DNA from: Bacillota bacterium
GTDB lineage: Bacteria > Bacillota > Ch66
Direction of reading: 5' to 3'
Length of the DNA stretch: 51,408 bases
NCBI GenBank assembly: GCA_013178045.1
Contig: JABLXP010000022.1
Span: 1-51,408 of the forward strand
The notes below the pieces were generated by a model, which was given only the letters and a program-made list of their open reading frames with translations, ran no database searches and was not told where the DNA came from. The position numbers were made by a program, and so were the translations under genes. Every line of letters starts with the position of its first letter. The stretch's first letter is position 1. This document shows positions 25,637-34,537 of this stretch, one piece after another.

Positions 25637-26269
25637 TTATTTAAGGATACCAAAAGGTTTTCCTACCGAAAGAACTGTTCTGCCGATATGATGATTGATT
25701 ACCGTAGCAGCGGATCCGTAGAAGGAGCAGATTGAAATAACCAGTTCTGACCAAGCCGCCAGTTTGTGACCCATTTCAGCCAGTGAGCCGGTAGTCAAGG
25801 TACTCAAGGATAAACCGATAAATAACAGATCGATAAGGAAGAAAATGGTAAACAATACTTTGTTGGTTTCCAGCGAAGCGATGGTCATGTACAGGCTAAA
25901 AATTAAATAACCCAGGAAGGCGAAACCCAGTTGTTTGCCGTCCGCGGTTTCTGCCGCAGCCTTGCCAAACATACCCAGTTTGATCATCCAGCTCATGGCT
26001 ACGCCGAACCAGAAGAAGGCGTAACCTCCAAATGCTGTCCCGCCGAAAATGTTGTTACGCTTGAAGTCGTAGATGGAAGCGGCCAGTTGGGCAAATGCGC
26101 CGAGGAAGATTGCCCAAGGCAGAACGTAAGACACACCGGTGGTCCATCCCAATTTTTGCGAAGAAGCGACTAAGGTAACCATGGCCAGGCCCAATAGGCC
26201 CAAACCCGCTGGTTCAGCCACAACGTGTTGAACCATTTGTGCATTCTCTTTTGTTGGTGTTCCCGACAT
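25637..26269 (-). CDS. GPR1/FUN34/YaaH (SatP-like) acetate transporter
   Basis: A 210-residue protein with six hydrophobic segments. The family signature is EPAGLGLLGLAMVTLVA near residue 19, with FGGYAFFWFGVAMSW in the middle. SatP/YaaH proteins carry acetate, succinate or ammonium-linked anions across the membrane. AAGGAGGGA precedes ATG. It stands alone on the minus strand upstream of a metallo-hydrolase gene that is also minus. The substrate is inferred from the family. Confidence 0.9.
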   Translation of the reverse strand: MSGTPTKENAQMVQHVVAEPAGLGLLGLAMVTLVASSQKLGWTTGVSYVLPWAIFLGAFAQLAASIYDFKRNNIFGGTAFGGYAFFWFGVAMSWMIKLGMFGKAAAETADGKQLGFAFLGYLIFSLYMTIASLETNKVLFTIFFLIDLLFIGLSLSTLTTGSLAEMGHKLAAWSELVISICSFYGSAATVINHHIGRTVLSVGKPFGILK

Positions 26270-26425
26270 ATATTCCCTCCTTGTTTGTAATTATGTAATA
26301 TATCTCACAATATCAAAAGTAGCATATTTTAGTAATATAGTCAATTAAAAACCAACGAGGAAGATATAGATAGAATTGGAAACGGCAGTAATTTTGCTGG
26401 GGTGAATGGAAAATCTTTCCTATAA

Positions 26426-26460
26426 AAGAACACTCGGTAACGTACTTGCCGAGTGTTCTT
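26426..26460 (-). terminator. Terminator of the UPF0173 hydrolase gene
   Basis: Perfect 12-bp stem AAGAACACTCGG / CCGAGTGTTCTT (26426-26437 and 26449-26460), followed on the minus strand by TTTATAGG. It lies directly after the hydrolase stop. Confidence 0.85.
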
Positions 26461-26467
26461 CGTGAGA

Positions 26468-27166
26468 TTAGAGTAATACCTCTTGTCCTGGCTCAATGAC
26501 CTCAATTTCAACTGTCGGAGCTTTTTCCCGCGCCAGTTTAACAAATTCTGTCGTGTCCTGGACCAGGATAGGGAAAGTGCGATAGTGAATGGGGATCACT
26601 TTTTTCGGCTTGAGCAAAGTCAAACTGGTTGCTGCCTGAAGGGGATCCATGACAAAAACACTCCCAATCGGCAATAGAGCCAGGTCAATATTATAGAGCT
26701 CACCAAGTAGCCGCATGCTTTCAAAAATGCCCGTATCACCGGCGTGATAGATTGTTTTTCCATCTTCTAATCTAACAATGAAGCCGACGGGGCTGCCCGC
26801 TGAACAGGAATGCAGGGCCTGTGTCATGGTGACTTTAATGCCGGCTACTTCCACCTGACCGCCAATGTTCATGCCCATTCCGTTGATAATGTTGGCCGCA
26901 TTTACCCCACTTTGCTGGAGTTGGCCAGCCAGTTCGGGTTGAACGATCACCGTAGCTCCCGTTGTTTTTACCAGGTCTGGGATGTCTGTGCCCAGGTGAT
27001 CGAAGTGATCGTGGGTGACCAGAATAAGATCTACCCGTTGGAGGTTCTCTTTTTTAATTGGGCAACTCGGATTATTGGTAATCCAGGGGTCAATTAAAAC
27101 GACCTTTCCTTTCGTGGTAGTAATTTGACAGGCGGCATGTCCCAGCCATTTAACACTATTAGGCAT
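26468..27166 (-). CDS. UPF0173 metal-dependent hydrolase (MBL fold)
   Basis: A 232-residue metallo-beta-lactamase-fold protein. The metal site is seen as LVTHDHFDHLGTD (HxHxDH), GDTGIF and IPIHYRTFP. The UPF0173 family has this length and an N-terminal KWLGHAACQI. Substrate is unknown. ATG 27164 has GAGGAGGG 7 bases upstream. Confidence 0.9.
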   Translation of the reverse strand: MPNSVKWLGHAACQITTTKGKVVLIDPWITNNPSCPIKKENLQRVDLILVTHDHFDHLGTDIPDLVKTTGATVIVQPELAGQLQQSGVNAANIINGMGMNIGGQVEVAGIKVTMTQALHSCSAGSPVGFIVRLEDGKTIYHAGDTGIFESMRLLGELYNIDLALLPIGSVFVMDPLQAATSLTLLKPKKVIPIHYRTFPILVQDTTEFVKLAREKAPTVEIEVIEPGQEVLL

Positions 27167-27397
27167 ATTTATCCCTCCTCTGGAATTTTTATTTATTTTT
27201 TTAGGTTCTCTATTTTTATTTTAATCCTTAATCCCTGCTAGAAAAGATGTTTTTTTTGTCGTTTTATTGAACTTTCGCAGAATGAAAACTGTGGAATCGC
27301 TAAAACAAGATGGTTGCCAATTGACCTTTTATTGAGAGCCCGGGCCAGGGTTCTCCAGCGGCTTTTCGGTTAGCAAATCGCATCGAATAGACAAATG

Positions 27398-27542
27398 TTG
27401 ACAAGAAACACTAAAATATGGCATTATCATTATATTTTTAAAAATCGATTATCTACCGAAAAGATAAAAAAATTTAAAGAAAGGGGAGAAGTTCGCTCCT
27501 CCGTGGGTCATAATTCGACCGGGTGAGCGACCGAAAGCAAGT
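27398..27542 (+). promoter_or_regulatory. Promoter and structured leader of the chemotaxis receptor gene
   Basis: TTGACA (27398-27403) with CATTAT 18 bases downstream is a likely promoter. The leader has a GGAG/CTCC hairpin near 27484-27502 (GGGGAG, AAGTTCG, CTCCTCC) and a GGTC / GACC hairpin near 27506-27520. It does not fit the c-di-GMP-I or -II aptamer consensus, and the ribosome site before ATG 27543 is weak. The 230 bases from 27167 to 27397 contain T-rich sequence upstream of the minus-strand hydrolase and show no gene. Confidence 0.45.
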
Positions 27543-29578
27543 ATGATAAGAAAACTTTCGGGAAGTCTACGGACCAGAATGACTGTTTTATTCGGGCTTA
27601 TCGTCTTGATTGGGTGCCTGGTGCTGGGATTGATAAGCGAAAACCGCGCCGGGAGCGCCCTGGAGGGAGAAGCCCAGGATGCTTTGCACAAGCTGGCAAA
27701 ACAAACCGCTGAGACCGTGGAAAGCCGGTTGCAGGCGCGACTGTACGTGGTGGAAGCCCTGGCTAATAACAGCATTGTCTGTGGCAAGTCAGGTGACCGG
27801 GAGGCCACAACGGAGGAAAAACTGGCCGTTCTTCGCGATGAGCAAAAGAGAGCAGAAAGCTTGGGGTTCAAGCGGCTTGGTCTGGCAGAAAAAATGGGGA
27901 GATAATTTACCACGACGGGAGTAAAGCCAACATCGCCGACCGCGATTACTTTAAGGCGGCTTTAGGAGGCAAAACGATTATCTCCAGCACGATTGTCAGC
28001 AAGGTTGATAATTCGGTTGTGTTTATCTTTGCTTCTCCTATCCGTCACTATGGCACCAATGAAATAATCGGGGTGTTGACCGGTACGGTAGATGGAGCAA
28101 AGCTCAGTCAGCTGGTGGCCAGCGTTACCTACGGCCACACCGGCTATGGTTTTATGGTGGATGGTACAGGTAAAATTATTGCCCACAAAGATATCGAGAT
28201 GGTCAAATCCCAGGAAAACTTCATTGAGAAGACGAAGACTGATCCATCTGTGGCTTCTGTTGGCGCGGTGATTTCGCGGATGGCCAAGGGAGAGGAAGGT
28301 GTTGCGTCATACACCTTCCAGGGGCAGAAGAAGGTGGCAGCTTACGTTCCCATTAAGAGTACCGGCTGGTCGGTAGGGGTTACTGCCCCCGCGGCAGAGG
28401 TGTTAGAGCGGGTTGCCGGTCTAAAATGGGCCGTGACCCTTGTGTCTGTAATCATCATCCTGCTTGCCCTACTGCTGACCTTTGTGATGGCGAGAAATAT
28501 AACCCAACCCTTGAGCTTGGCTGTCGAACATCTAGGGCAAATAGCTGCCGGTGACTTCACCCAGCCGGTTCCTGAGCACCTCTTGCGCTTGAAGGACGAA
28601 ATTGGTAAGTTGGCCCAGGCCATTGACCAGTTGCAGGCCAACCTCAAACCGCTGCTTTCAGGTCTCCAGGGGAACGCTAAGACCTTGGCTACTAACGCGG
28701 AGACCCTGAGCGCTACGTCCGAAGAGATTGCCTCATCTGCCAATGAGGTGGCCAGGGCTGTCGAGCAGGTAGCTGCAGGTGCCTCAGACCAGGCGGGTAA
28801 TCTGCAGGAGATCCTGGGCCTCATTGGTAATATAACTACCAGCCTGGAGAAGGTCTATAACGAACTCGGCCGCGTCAAGGCGAACAGCGAAGAAACTTCA
28901 AGATTAGCCGGGATGGGTAAACAAGAGCTGGATATTTTAGTCACTTCGATCAGAAGTGTGCGCGAAGCCTTCCAGATGGTCGGAGATAAACTGACGGGCT
29001 TGAGTAGATCCGTAAACCAGGTCGGCGAGATCCTGGAAGTAATCAACGGGATCGCTGACCAGACAAACCTCCTGGCCCTGAATGCGGCCATTGAAGCGGC
29101 GCGTGCTGGAGAAGCAGGAAGAGGTTTTGCGGTGGTGGCGGAGGAGGTGCGTAAGCTGGCTGAGCAGTCGCGGGCTTCTTCGGACAAGATCAGAGCTTTG
29201 CTTACCGCTATTGGTTCGGAGACAAATGAGGTGGTGAACACTTCGGCGGAAGTTGGACGACAAGTAGTAGCACAGCTGGAAAATGTAGAAAATACGGTCA
29301 AGGCTTTTGACGATATTCTTGAATCGGTAGCGGCCCTTGCCCCGATGATTGAGGCCACTTACCATGAGATGGACAGCACCGTGAAGAATAAAGACATCGT
29401 GTTAGATCGGGTTCAAAATGTCAGCGCAGTGGCGGAAGAAACTTCTGCTTCAGCGCAAGAGATTTCGGCCTCATCGGAAGAACTCTCGGCTTCCACCGAA
29501 GAGATCGCGGCTAACGCCCAGGAGATCCTGACGGTAGCTAAGCAACTGGAAGAACAGGCGGCTCGCTTTAAAGTGTAA
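27543..29578 (+). pseudogene. Methyl-accepting chemotaxis protein with one-base frameshift
   Basis: The intact protein would be about 678 residues: TM1 at 14-33, periplasmic Cache-type sensor domain, TM2 near 290-315, HAMP, and the methyl-accepting signalling domain ([26 protein letters not shown], the canonical hairpin tip). The first frame (27543-27905) ends in EKMGR-stop. One extra A in the A6 run at 27889-27894 would read [22 protein letters not shown] and join the second frame, which runs to 29578. This is either a real frameshift, a sequencing error, or a minus-one ribosomal slip on GAA-AAA-ATG. Confidence 0.88.
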
Positions 29579-29582
29579 CGAA

Positions 29583-29608
29583 AAGGCCCCGGTAAAACGG
29601 GGCTTTTT
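29583..29608 (+). terminator. Terminator after the receptor gene
   Basis: Stem GCCCCG (29586-29591) / CGGGGC (29598-29603), loop GTAAAA, then TTTTT. It directly follows the stop codon. Confidence 0.85.
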
Positions 29609-29770
29609 GGTCTATATAACTGGCAGGCTTTTCTGACACGGGCAGAGAGTGATTAGAAGCGCTTATTACCCTGGGGCTGATGCCAGGATGTATGCCGACA
29701 AGAAGAGGCGGAGAATTAAAGCCCCTCCCGCACATAGCTAAATAGCCCATGGCTGGAGGGGTGTTCCTGA

Positions 29771-29858
29771 TGGTGCCGAAGGCCGGAGTCGAACCGGCAC
29801 GTGGGGTGACCACGCTTGATTTTGAGTCAAGTGCGTCTGCCAATTCCGCCACTTCGGC
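29771..29858 (-). tRNA. tRNA-Leu (anticodon CAA)
   Basis: On the minus strand a class II tRNA of 88 nt with encoded CCA. The acceptor stem GCCGAAG pairs with CTTCGGC; the anticodon stem CTTGA/TCAAG closes a CTCAAAA loop, giving CAA, which reads UUG. The long variable arm (GTGGTCACCCCAC) and TTCGA T-loop are present. A GGAGGGG-type stem (29718-29765, minus) lies downstream and could terminate it. Confidence 0.93.
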
Positions 29859-30150
29859 ATGATGCATTTGTTCCTTACTTTGTGAAACGATCAATTATTG
29901 TAAAATGAAGTGGGTACGTAAGTTATGTTACAACATTCTTAACTAATTTGCAAGAGGGAAAGCATAGCACGCTTGGCAATTAATTTGAGTAGAAAGACTT
30001 TAAAGCCTTATCATTTTCGATTATTTGGATTTCGACTGTCGAAAATTCGGCTAGGAACAAAGAACGGTTGGCGAGCGAATGACACTTTTCGCTTGGAGCG
30101 CTGTGGTATGATGATCAGGGTAAAACCACGGCTTTCTGGGGGCGATAACC

Positions 30151-30425
30151 GTGTCTTCCCGCTGGTGGAGAGAACTCTGTCAACTTCTCTTGGCCCTGTT
30201 TGCAGCCAGCCTGATCTTTTTTGCCATGCATGCTTACCTGGCTGAAGCGCGGGTAATTACCAGTGGTTCAATGCTTCCTACCATTCAAGTCGGTGACCGC
30301 GTGCTGATGGAAAAGGTGACCTGCCATTTTGCGATGGTTCACCGCCAGGACATAATTGTCTTTACGCCGCCTCCAGCTGCCCAGGCCAAGGAAGATTACA
30401 TCAAGCGGGTGATTGGCTTGCCCGG
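30151..30425 (+). pseudogene. lepB: Signal peptidase I, 5' part (split by IS)
   Basis: GTG 30151 starts a type I signal peptidase: cytosolic end, TM at about residues 10-28, then SGSMLPT with catalytic Ser40 and DYIKRVIGLPG with catalytic Lys85. The gene is cut at codon 92 by the insertion sequence. Removing the IS plus one 9-bp repeat gives LPGDTVEIRNG and an intact 174-residue enzyme ending at 32493. As it stands the product would stop 3 codons into the IS and lack the GDNRDSS box. The region 29859-30150 upstream has no gene; a short dyad TTTTCGA/TCGAAAA lies near 30015-30045. Confidence 0.93.
30417..30425. repeat. 9-bp target site duplication (left copy)
   Basis: CTTGCCCGG at 30417-30425 recurs at 32235-32243, directly flanking the element. 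Deleting the IS plus one copy restores the lepB reading frame exactly. Nine-base duplications are usual for the ISLre2 family. Confidence 0.92.
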
Positions 30426-30534
30426 GGCCGAGTAAAATTTCAGTAGGCACCAGAAGGGGATCAGCCCCCTGAAAAAGAAATGAGACCTCGCCCAAAAAAA
30501 CACCCAAAGTCAAACTAAAGGAGTGTGAGGTCTC

Positions 30535-31965
30535 ATGTTAAATATTCGCCAAATAGTGGGTGCAGTCCTTCTTTTCGTCACTGACCTGGTTAAATTAATT
30601 GGTGGGTGCAAAGACTTCTATGAACTTGAAAAAGGTATCCACGAGCTTTGTCAGAAGGTCAGTAACCAAATATTCACTTGGGCACTGGAACAACTCGATA
30701 CCCGCCTGATGAATGAACGTGACCGGAGCACCTGGAAGGTAGTCGGGTTTCGGGATAAAACAGCCATCAGCACCTTCGGGGAATTTCTCTACAAAAGGCG
30801 CCTGTACAAAAACAAAAAAACAGGGGAAACCAGATTCTTTTTAGATGAGCTACTGGGCTGGCCGGAGCGGGCCAGGATTACCCCCCGCCTAAAAGAACTG
30901 GCTGTCAACCTAAGCACTGAGCTTCCCTTTGATCGGGCCGCAGAGATTTTGAGCTACCTTGTTTCTGGGGTAAGTCCCATGACCATCTGGCAGGCCACCC
31001 AGGAAGTAGGCGAAGTTCTCCAACGCGAAGGCCAAGAAAAAAGAGCAGCAGTTTTTAAAGACGGCGAAGCTCCTGGAGGGAAAGAGGTGTCGCCGGAGCT
31101 GTATATTGAAGCCGACGGGGTGATGATCCGCCTGCAAAGGGCAAAGCAGAAACGAGGAGAAATCAAACACATAGTAGCTTACGAGGGGAAGGAGCAAATA
31201 GACCGGGAACGCTACGTCCTGAAAAACAAGTTTGTGTTAAGCAGCTTAAATGAAGGTGAGGCAGCCTGGGAAGAGGGTTATGCTGAGATCGGGGGGAAAT
31301 GGGATTTAAGCCAGGTTCAAAAGATATACATTGGCGGCGATGGGGCGGACTGGCCCAAGCAGGGACTGGAATACTTTCCTGGCGCCGAATATCGCTTAGA
31401 CCCATACCACCTGAGCAAGCATTTAACAGAAGCTCTCTGGTATGATGAAGAAACCTTCCGGAAGGTAGCCACAGCTATTTTCCAAGGTAACTGGCAGGAA
31501 ACCCAAGGGATTCTAACGGAAGCGGCGAAAAAGACCAGAGGTAACTGGAAGAAGAGGATCACCAAGCTTTTGCACTATCTTGAGGAAAATTGGGTGGGGA
31601 TTGTTGCCTCACCGGGAGCGAAATGCTTGGGCACCATTGAAGGGCAGATTCAGCACAACGTGGCCCGGCGTATGAAACGCTTGGGAGCCCAGTGGACCAT
31701 TAACGGTGGGGGCCGGATGGCCCGGATTTTAGCCGCTAAGGCAAACGGGAAGCTTAATAATTATGTTTTGCGCTGGCCGGTGAAACACGAAAAGCTGAGG
31801 GAATTAGCGCAGTTAAAGCCAGTGGAAAAACAAAAAGCCGGGGACGTGGAAAAATGGCTACAGGGGTCTTTACCGGCATTAAAGGGTCCTTTTGCCGACC
31901 GGCCGTGGATTAAGTATGTTTTACGGGAACTTGCCCGGCCAGATTTTGCTGCCCTTATTTGCTAA
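30535..31965 (+). CDS. ISLre2 family transposase (UPF0236)
   Basis: A 476-residue transposase of the UPF0236/ISLre2 family. Family features are TAISTFGEFLYKRRLYKN at the start, the catalytic-region segments LYIEADGVMIRLQR and YIGGDGADWPKQG, and HNVARRMKRLGAQWT near the C-terminus. The ATG lies in the repeat GAGGTCTCATG, whose inverted copy 46 bases upstream could fold over the start codon. A weak AAAGGAGTG site precedes it. Length is normal, so the copy looks intact and possibly active. Confidence 0.92.
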   Translation: MLNIRQIVGAVLLFVTDLVKLIGGCKDFYELEKGIHELCQKVSNQIFTWALEQLDTRLMNERDRSTWKVVGFRDKTAISTFGEFLYKRRLYKNKKTGETRFFLDELLGWPERARITPRLKELAVNLSTELPFDRAAEILSYLVSGVSPMTIWQATQEVGEVLQREGQEKRAAVFKDGEAPGGKEVSPELYIEADGVMIRLQRAKQKRGEIKHIVAYEGKEQIDRERYVLKNKFVLSSLNEGEAAWEEGYAEIGGKWDLSQVQKIYIGGDGADWPKQGLEYFPGAEYRLDPYHLSKHLTEALWYDEETFRKVATAIFQGNWQETQGILTEAAKKTRGNWKKRITKLLHYLEENWVGIVASPGAKCLGTIEGQIQHNVARRMKRLGAQWTINGGGRMARILAAKANGKLNNYVLRWPVKHEKLRELAQLKPVEKQKAGDVEKWLQGSLPALKGPFADRPWIKYVLRELARPDFAALIC

Positions 31966-32016
31966 CCTGTTCCCTGGTGAGCCTTAGAGGGCCCAAAAGG
32001 CAGCGCCGTTAGGGAA

Positions 32017-32147
32017 GCCTTGACAGCCAGGGTCCCCGCAGGTGGTACAATGGTTTTTGCGACAGGGCGCTGGTATTATCTTTACCTGTTCCCTGGAGCC
32101 GTCCTGTCGTGCCAATATTTGACCACCTGTGGGGTGGCTGTCAAGGC
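32017..32147 (+). repeat. Large nested hairpin in the IS 3' tail
   Basis: Arm GCCTTGACAGCC (32017-32028) pairs perfectly with GGCTGTCAAGGC (32136-32147). Next, CCCCGCAGGTGGT (32034-32046) pairs with ACCACCTGTGGGG (32122-32134) with one G-U. Inside, TGG/CCA and CGACAGG (32060-32066) with CCTGTCG (32103-32109) continue the stem. More than 30 base pairs over 131 bases form a single structure. It lies 52 bases after the transposase stop. The right arm is the sequence at window bases 14-39. Confidence 0.75.
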
Positions 32148-32243
32148 CGCTGCCTTGATGCTGATGTTTTGAACGGTGAGGTCTCATAGCGGAAAAAATT
32201 TTTGTGGAGATACCTACTAGATCTTGACACGGACCTTGCCCGG

Positions 32244-32493
32244 TGATACAGTGGAGATTAGAAACGGGCAGGTTATAGTCAATGATTGGCCCTTGGATGA
32301 GGAGTACCTGAGTGCTCATACCTCGGGACAGTTTGGCCCGGTGACTGTGCCGTTAAATTATCTTTTGGTGCTGGGAGACAACCGCGACAGCAGTTTTGAC
32401 AGTCGAGCGTGGGGGATGGTGCCCCTGGAAAACGTAAAAGGGCGAGCGGTGTTTCGATATTATCCAATTTCCCGTATGGGATTGCTTCCGTAA
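32244..32493 (+). pseudogene. lepB: Signal peptidase I, 3' part (split by IS)
   Basis: This is the continuation of the 5' part after the second target copy (32235-32243): GDTVEIRNGQVIVN and the diagnostic GDNRDSSFDSRAWG box, ending FRYYPISRMGLLP. It has no start codon of its own that would give a functional enzyme, because Ser40 and Lys85 are in the other half. Confidence 0.92.
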
Positions 32494-32644
32494 ATTTTAA
32501 AAGGTATTCTTTTTTTACTTTTGGTGTGTTATTTTTCCTGAAGGAATTTTATCTTGTGTACCGAAGTATTATTACGATTATGCACATATAAGTTCATAAT
32601 TCGTACTTCCTATCATGGATTCTTGTTCGGAAGGGAGCCGTTGT

Positions 32645-33271
32645 GTGCTGAACGCCGAAGAGGATCTCATTGCGAAGAGCCGAAATGGAGACATTGCGGC
32701 TTTCGAGGAGCTGATCAGTCGCTATGAGCGCAAGATATACACTGTTGCCTATCGGTTTATGGGTAATCATGATGATGCCAGTGACGTGGCCCAGGAGGCC
32801 TTAATTCGCGCATACCACGCCATCAAAACTTTCCGCGGCGATTCTTCTTTTTATACCTGGCTTTACCACATTGTCGCCAATATCGCGCGGGACGAGTTGC
32901 GGAAGCGTAACCGGAATCAGACCACTTCTCTTGATGCGCCAGTGCTGAACGATGAAGGTGACATGTTTAGACAGCTGGCTGACCACGTGATGACTCCTGA
33001 CCGGGTTTATGAAGAGAAAGAGTTTCAACAATACCTGCAGAGTCTGATTGACGCCTTACCAGTGGAATATCGACTGGTGCTGGTGATGCGTGAGATTCAG
33101 GGGTTTGCTTATGAGGAGATCGCCGCGCACTTGCACTGCTCGCTGGGGACGGTCAAGTCTCGCCTCAGTCGAGCCAGACAGATTCTGCGCACGAAGATCA
33201 CCAGCGATCGGGAACTGGCGGAGGAGAGAGCCCGCCGGTTGCCAGAGCGAAAGGTATCAGGTAAGGGATAA
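32645..33271 (+). CDS. ECF-type RNA polymerase sigma factor
   Basis: A 208-residue sigma-70 family factor of the SigW/RpoE-like group. Region 2 is FEELISRYERKIYTVAYR...DVAQEALIRAYHAIKTFRG...WLYHIVANIARDELRK, and region 4 is ALPVEYRLVLVMREIQGFAYEEIA...GTVKSRLSRARQIL (helix-turn-helix). I use GTG 32645 with AAGGGAG 7 bases upstream; ATG 32615 is possible but has no site. It is not followed by an anti-sigma gene; a terminator follows. Confidence 0.9.
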   Translation: MLNAEEDLIAKSRNGDIAAFEELISRYERKIYTVAYRFMGNHDDASDVAQEALIRAYHAIKTFRGDSSFYTWLYHIVANIARDELRKRNRNQTTSLDAPVLNDEGDMFRQLADHVMTPDRVYEEKEFQQYLQSLIDALPVEYRLVLVMREIQGFAYEEIAAHLHCSLGTVKSRLSRARQILRTKITSDRELAEERARRLPERKVSGKG

Positions 33272-33275
33272 CGTT

Positions 33276-33319
33276 TTCGGTGTGCAGGAACTAAGGCCAG
33301 GCACACCGAAGTAGTTTTT
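33276..33319 (+). terminator. Terminator after the sigma factor gene
   Basis: Perfect 10-bp stem TTCGGTGTGC (33276-33285) / GCACACCGAA (33301-33310), then GTAGTTTTT. Confidence 0.8.
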
Positions 33320-33349
33320 GGGCGATGTTTTTTGAAAGAAGGGATGGCG

Positions 33350-34537
33350 GTGGCGCGGGAATTTTCCAGTTCAAGTCGGCTTTTCCTCGGTTCCCTGGTT
33401 CTTATATTAATCGTGGTTGGCTACGCTTGGTGGCGAGTTGGCCAGTGTTCGCCGCAGGCTGTTCCAGTGAGTGATTCTGTTACCGTTCCATCAATGGAAA
33501 AGCCAGCCACCGCCACGCTGGTTGCCGTCGGGGACGTTTGGCTTTCCCGCAAAGTGGGGAAATTAATAGCGAGTTACGGAGAAGAATATCCTATTGTAAA
33601 CATCAAGCTGGCTTTGCGCGAGGCCGACTTGGCTTTTGCAAATTTAGAGACTCCGATTTCTAACCGGGGCCAGGCTCTCCCCGGCAAGGGCATCTGTTTT
33701 CGGGCGGACCCGGCGACAATGACTACCCTAACCGAAGCGGGATTTGACATTCTCAATCTGGCGAACAACCACTCGGTGGATTATGATTCACCAGCTCTGC
33801 TTGATACGATTGAACTGTTGAATCAAGTCGGCATCAAGACGGTGGGGGCGGGAGCGAATATTACTGAGGCGCGCCGGCCGCAGATCCTCGAGGTCAACGG
33901 GTTAAAAGTGGGTTTTCTGGCCTACAGTGAGATGGCTGATTTGTTCTTCAGCTATCAGTATCCGCGGCGTTTTCAGGCCACAGAGACTGTCCCCGGTGTG
34001 GCTCCTTTGATTCTCAAGGAAATCCAGGTAGATGTACAGCAGTTAAGACCACAGGTTGATGTCCTGATCGTGTCCCTCCACTGGGGAGTAGAGTACACGG
34101 AACTGCCGACTCCCGAGCAGCGTAAACTGGCCCATGCCCTGATTGACAGCGGGGTAGACGCGATCATCGGTCACCACCCTCATGTTTTTCAGGCGATGGA
34201 GGTTTACCAGGGGAAACCAATCGCCTACAGTCTGGGTAATTTTATAACTGACCAGAATTTCTCTTTCCCCACCCGTGAGGCCTTACTGCTCAAGCTGCAG
34301 CTGGACAGGCAGGGTGTGGCTGGGGTGACTATCTTACCCGTGTTTATTCCTGAGTCCCAGCCCGTGGTGCTTAAAGATACACACGGGCAGCAGATCTTAG
34401 AGAAACTGCAGAATTTGTCCCGTAAATTAGACACTGAACTCCTCATCACAGGTGAACAGGGATACTTGCCGGGACTGAGGGGACAAGTTTTGGATACCCG
34501 AACCAGGAAAGGTGGGACAGCCAATGGCAGAACGTAA
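33350..34537 (+). CDS. CapA-family (PGA_cap) metallophosphatase-like protein
   Basis: About 395 residues with an N-terminal membrane anchor (LFLGSLVLILIVVGYAW). The CapA domain has VAVGDVWLSR, FANLETPIS, LNLANNHSVDY, SLHWGVEY and IIGHHPHVFQ, which bind two metals in the calcineurin-like fold. Members occur in polyglutamate capsule synthesis and in unrelated loci; no other cap gene is near. Start is uncertain: GTG 33350 has AGAAGGG 6 bases upstream; ATG 33344 and TTG 33332 are also in frame. It overlaps polA by 14 bases. Confidence 0.85.
   Translation: MAREFSSSSRLFLGSLVLILIVVGYAWWRVGQCSPQAVPVSDSVTVPSMEKPATATLVAVGDVWLSRKVGKLIASYGEEYPIVNIKLALREADLAFANLETPISNRGQALPGKGICFRADPATMTTLTEAGFDILNLANNHSVDYDSPALLDTIELLNQVGIKTVGAGANITEARRPQILEVNGLKVGFLAYSEMADLFFSYQYPRRFQATETVPGVAPLILKEIQVDVQQLRPQVDVLIVSLHWGVEYTELPTPEQRKLAHALIDSGVDAIIGHHPHVFQAMEVYQGKPIAYSLGNFITDQNFSFPTREALLLKLQLDRQGVAGVTILPVFIPESQPVVLKDTHGQQILEKLQNLSRKLDTELLITGEQGYLPGLRGQVLDTRTRKGGTANGRT

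Larger units (their letters stand above)
30426..32234 (+). mobile_element. Complete ISLre2-family insertion sequence
   Basis: An 1809-bp element with 9-bp target duplications and imperfect terminal inverted repeats: left GGCCGAGTAAAATTTCAGTAGG and, read inward, right GTCCGTGTCAAGATCTAGTAGG (16 of about 22 match; only key bases are listed here). It carries one transposase gene (30535-31965), a subterminal GAGGTCTCAT repeat at 30527-30536 and 32178-32187 with an inverted copy at 30480-30489, and a long hairpin in the 270-base tail. Its last 126 bases are identical to window bases 1-126. Confidence 0.92.

Noticed and set aside
27484-27542. c-di-GMP riboswitch before the chemotaxis receptor
   Set aside because: Hairpins are present but the conserved aptamer bases of classes I and II are absent.
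29568-29894. 108-codon minus-strand frame
   Set aside because: It runs through the tRNA-Leu gene and terminator and is the usual false frame over a leucine tRNA.
30480-30536. Intrinsic terminator inside the IS left end
   Set aside because: The stem has no T-run; it is better explained as a structure over the transposase start.
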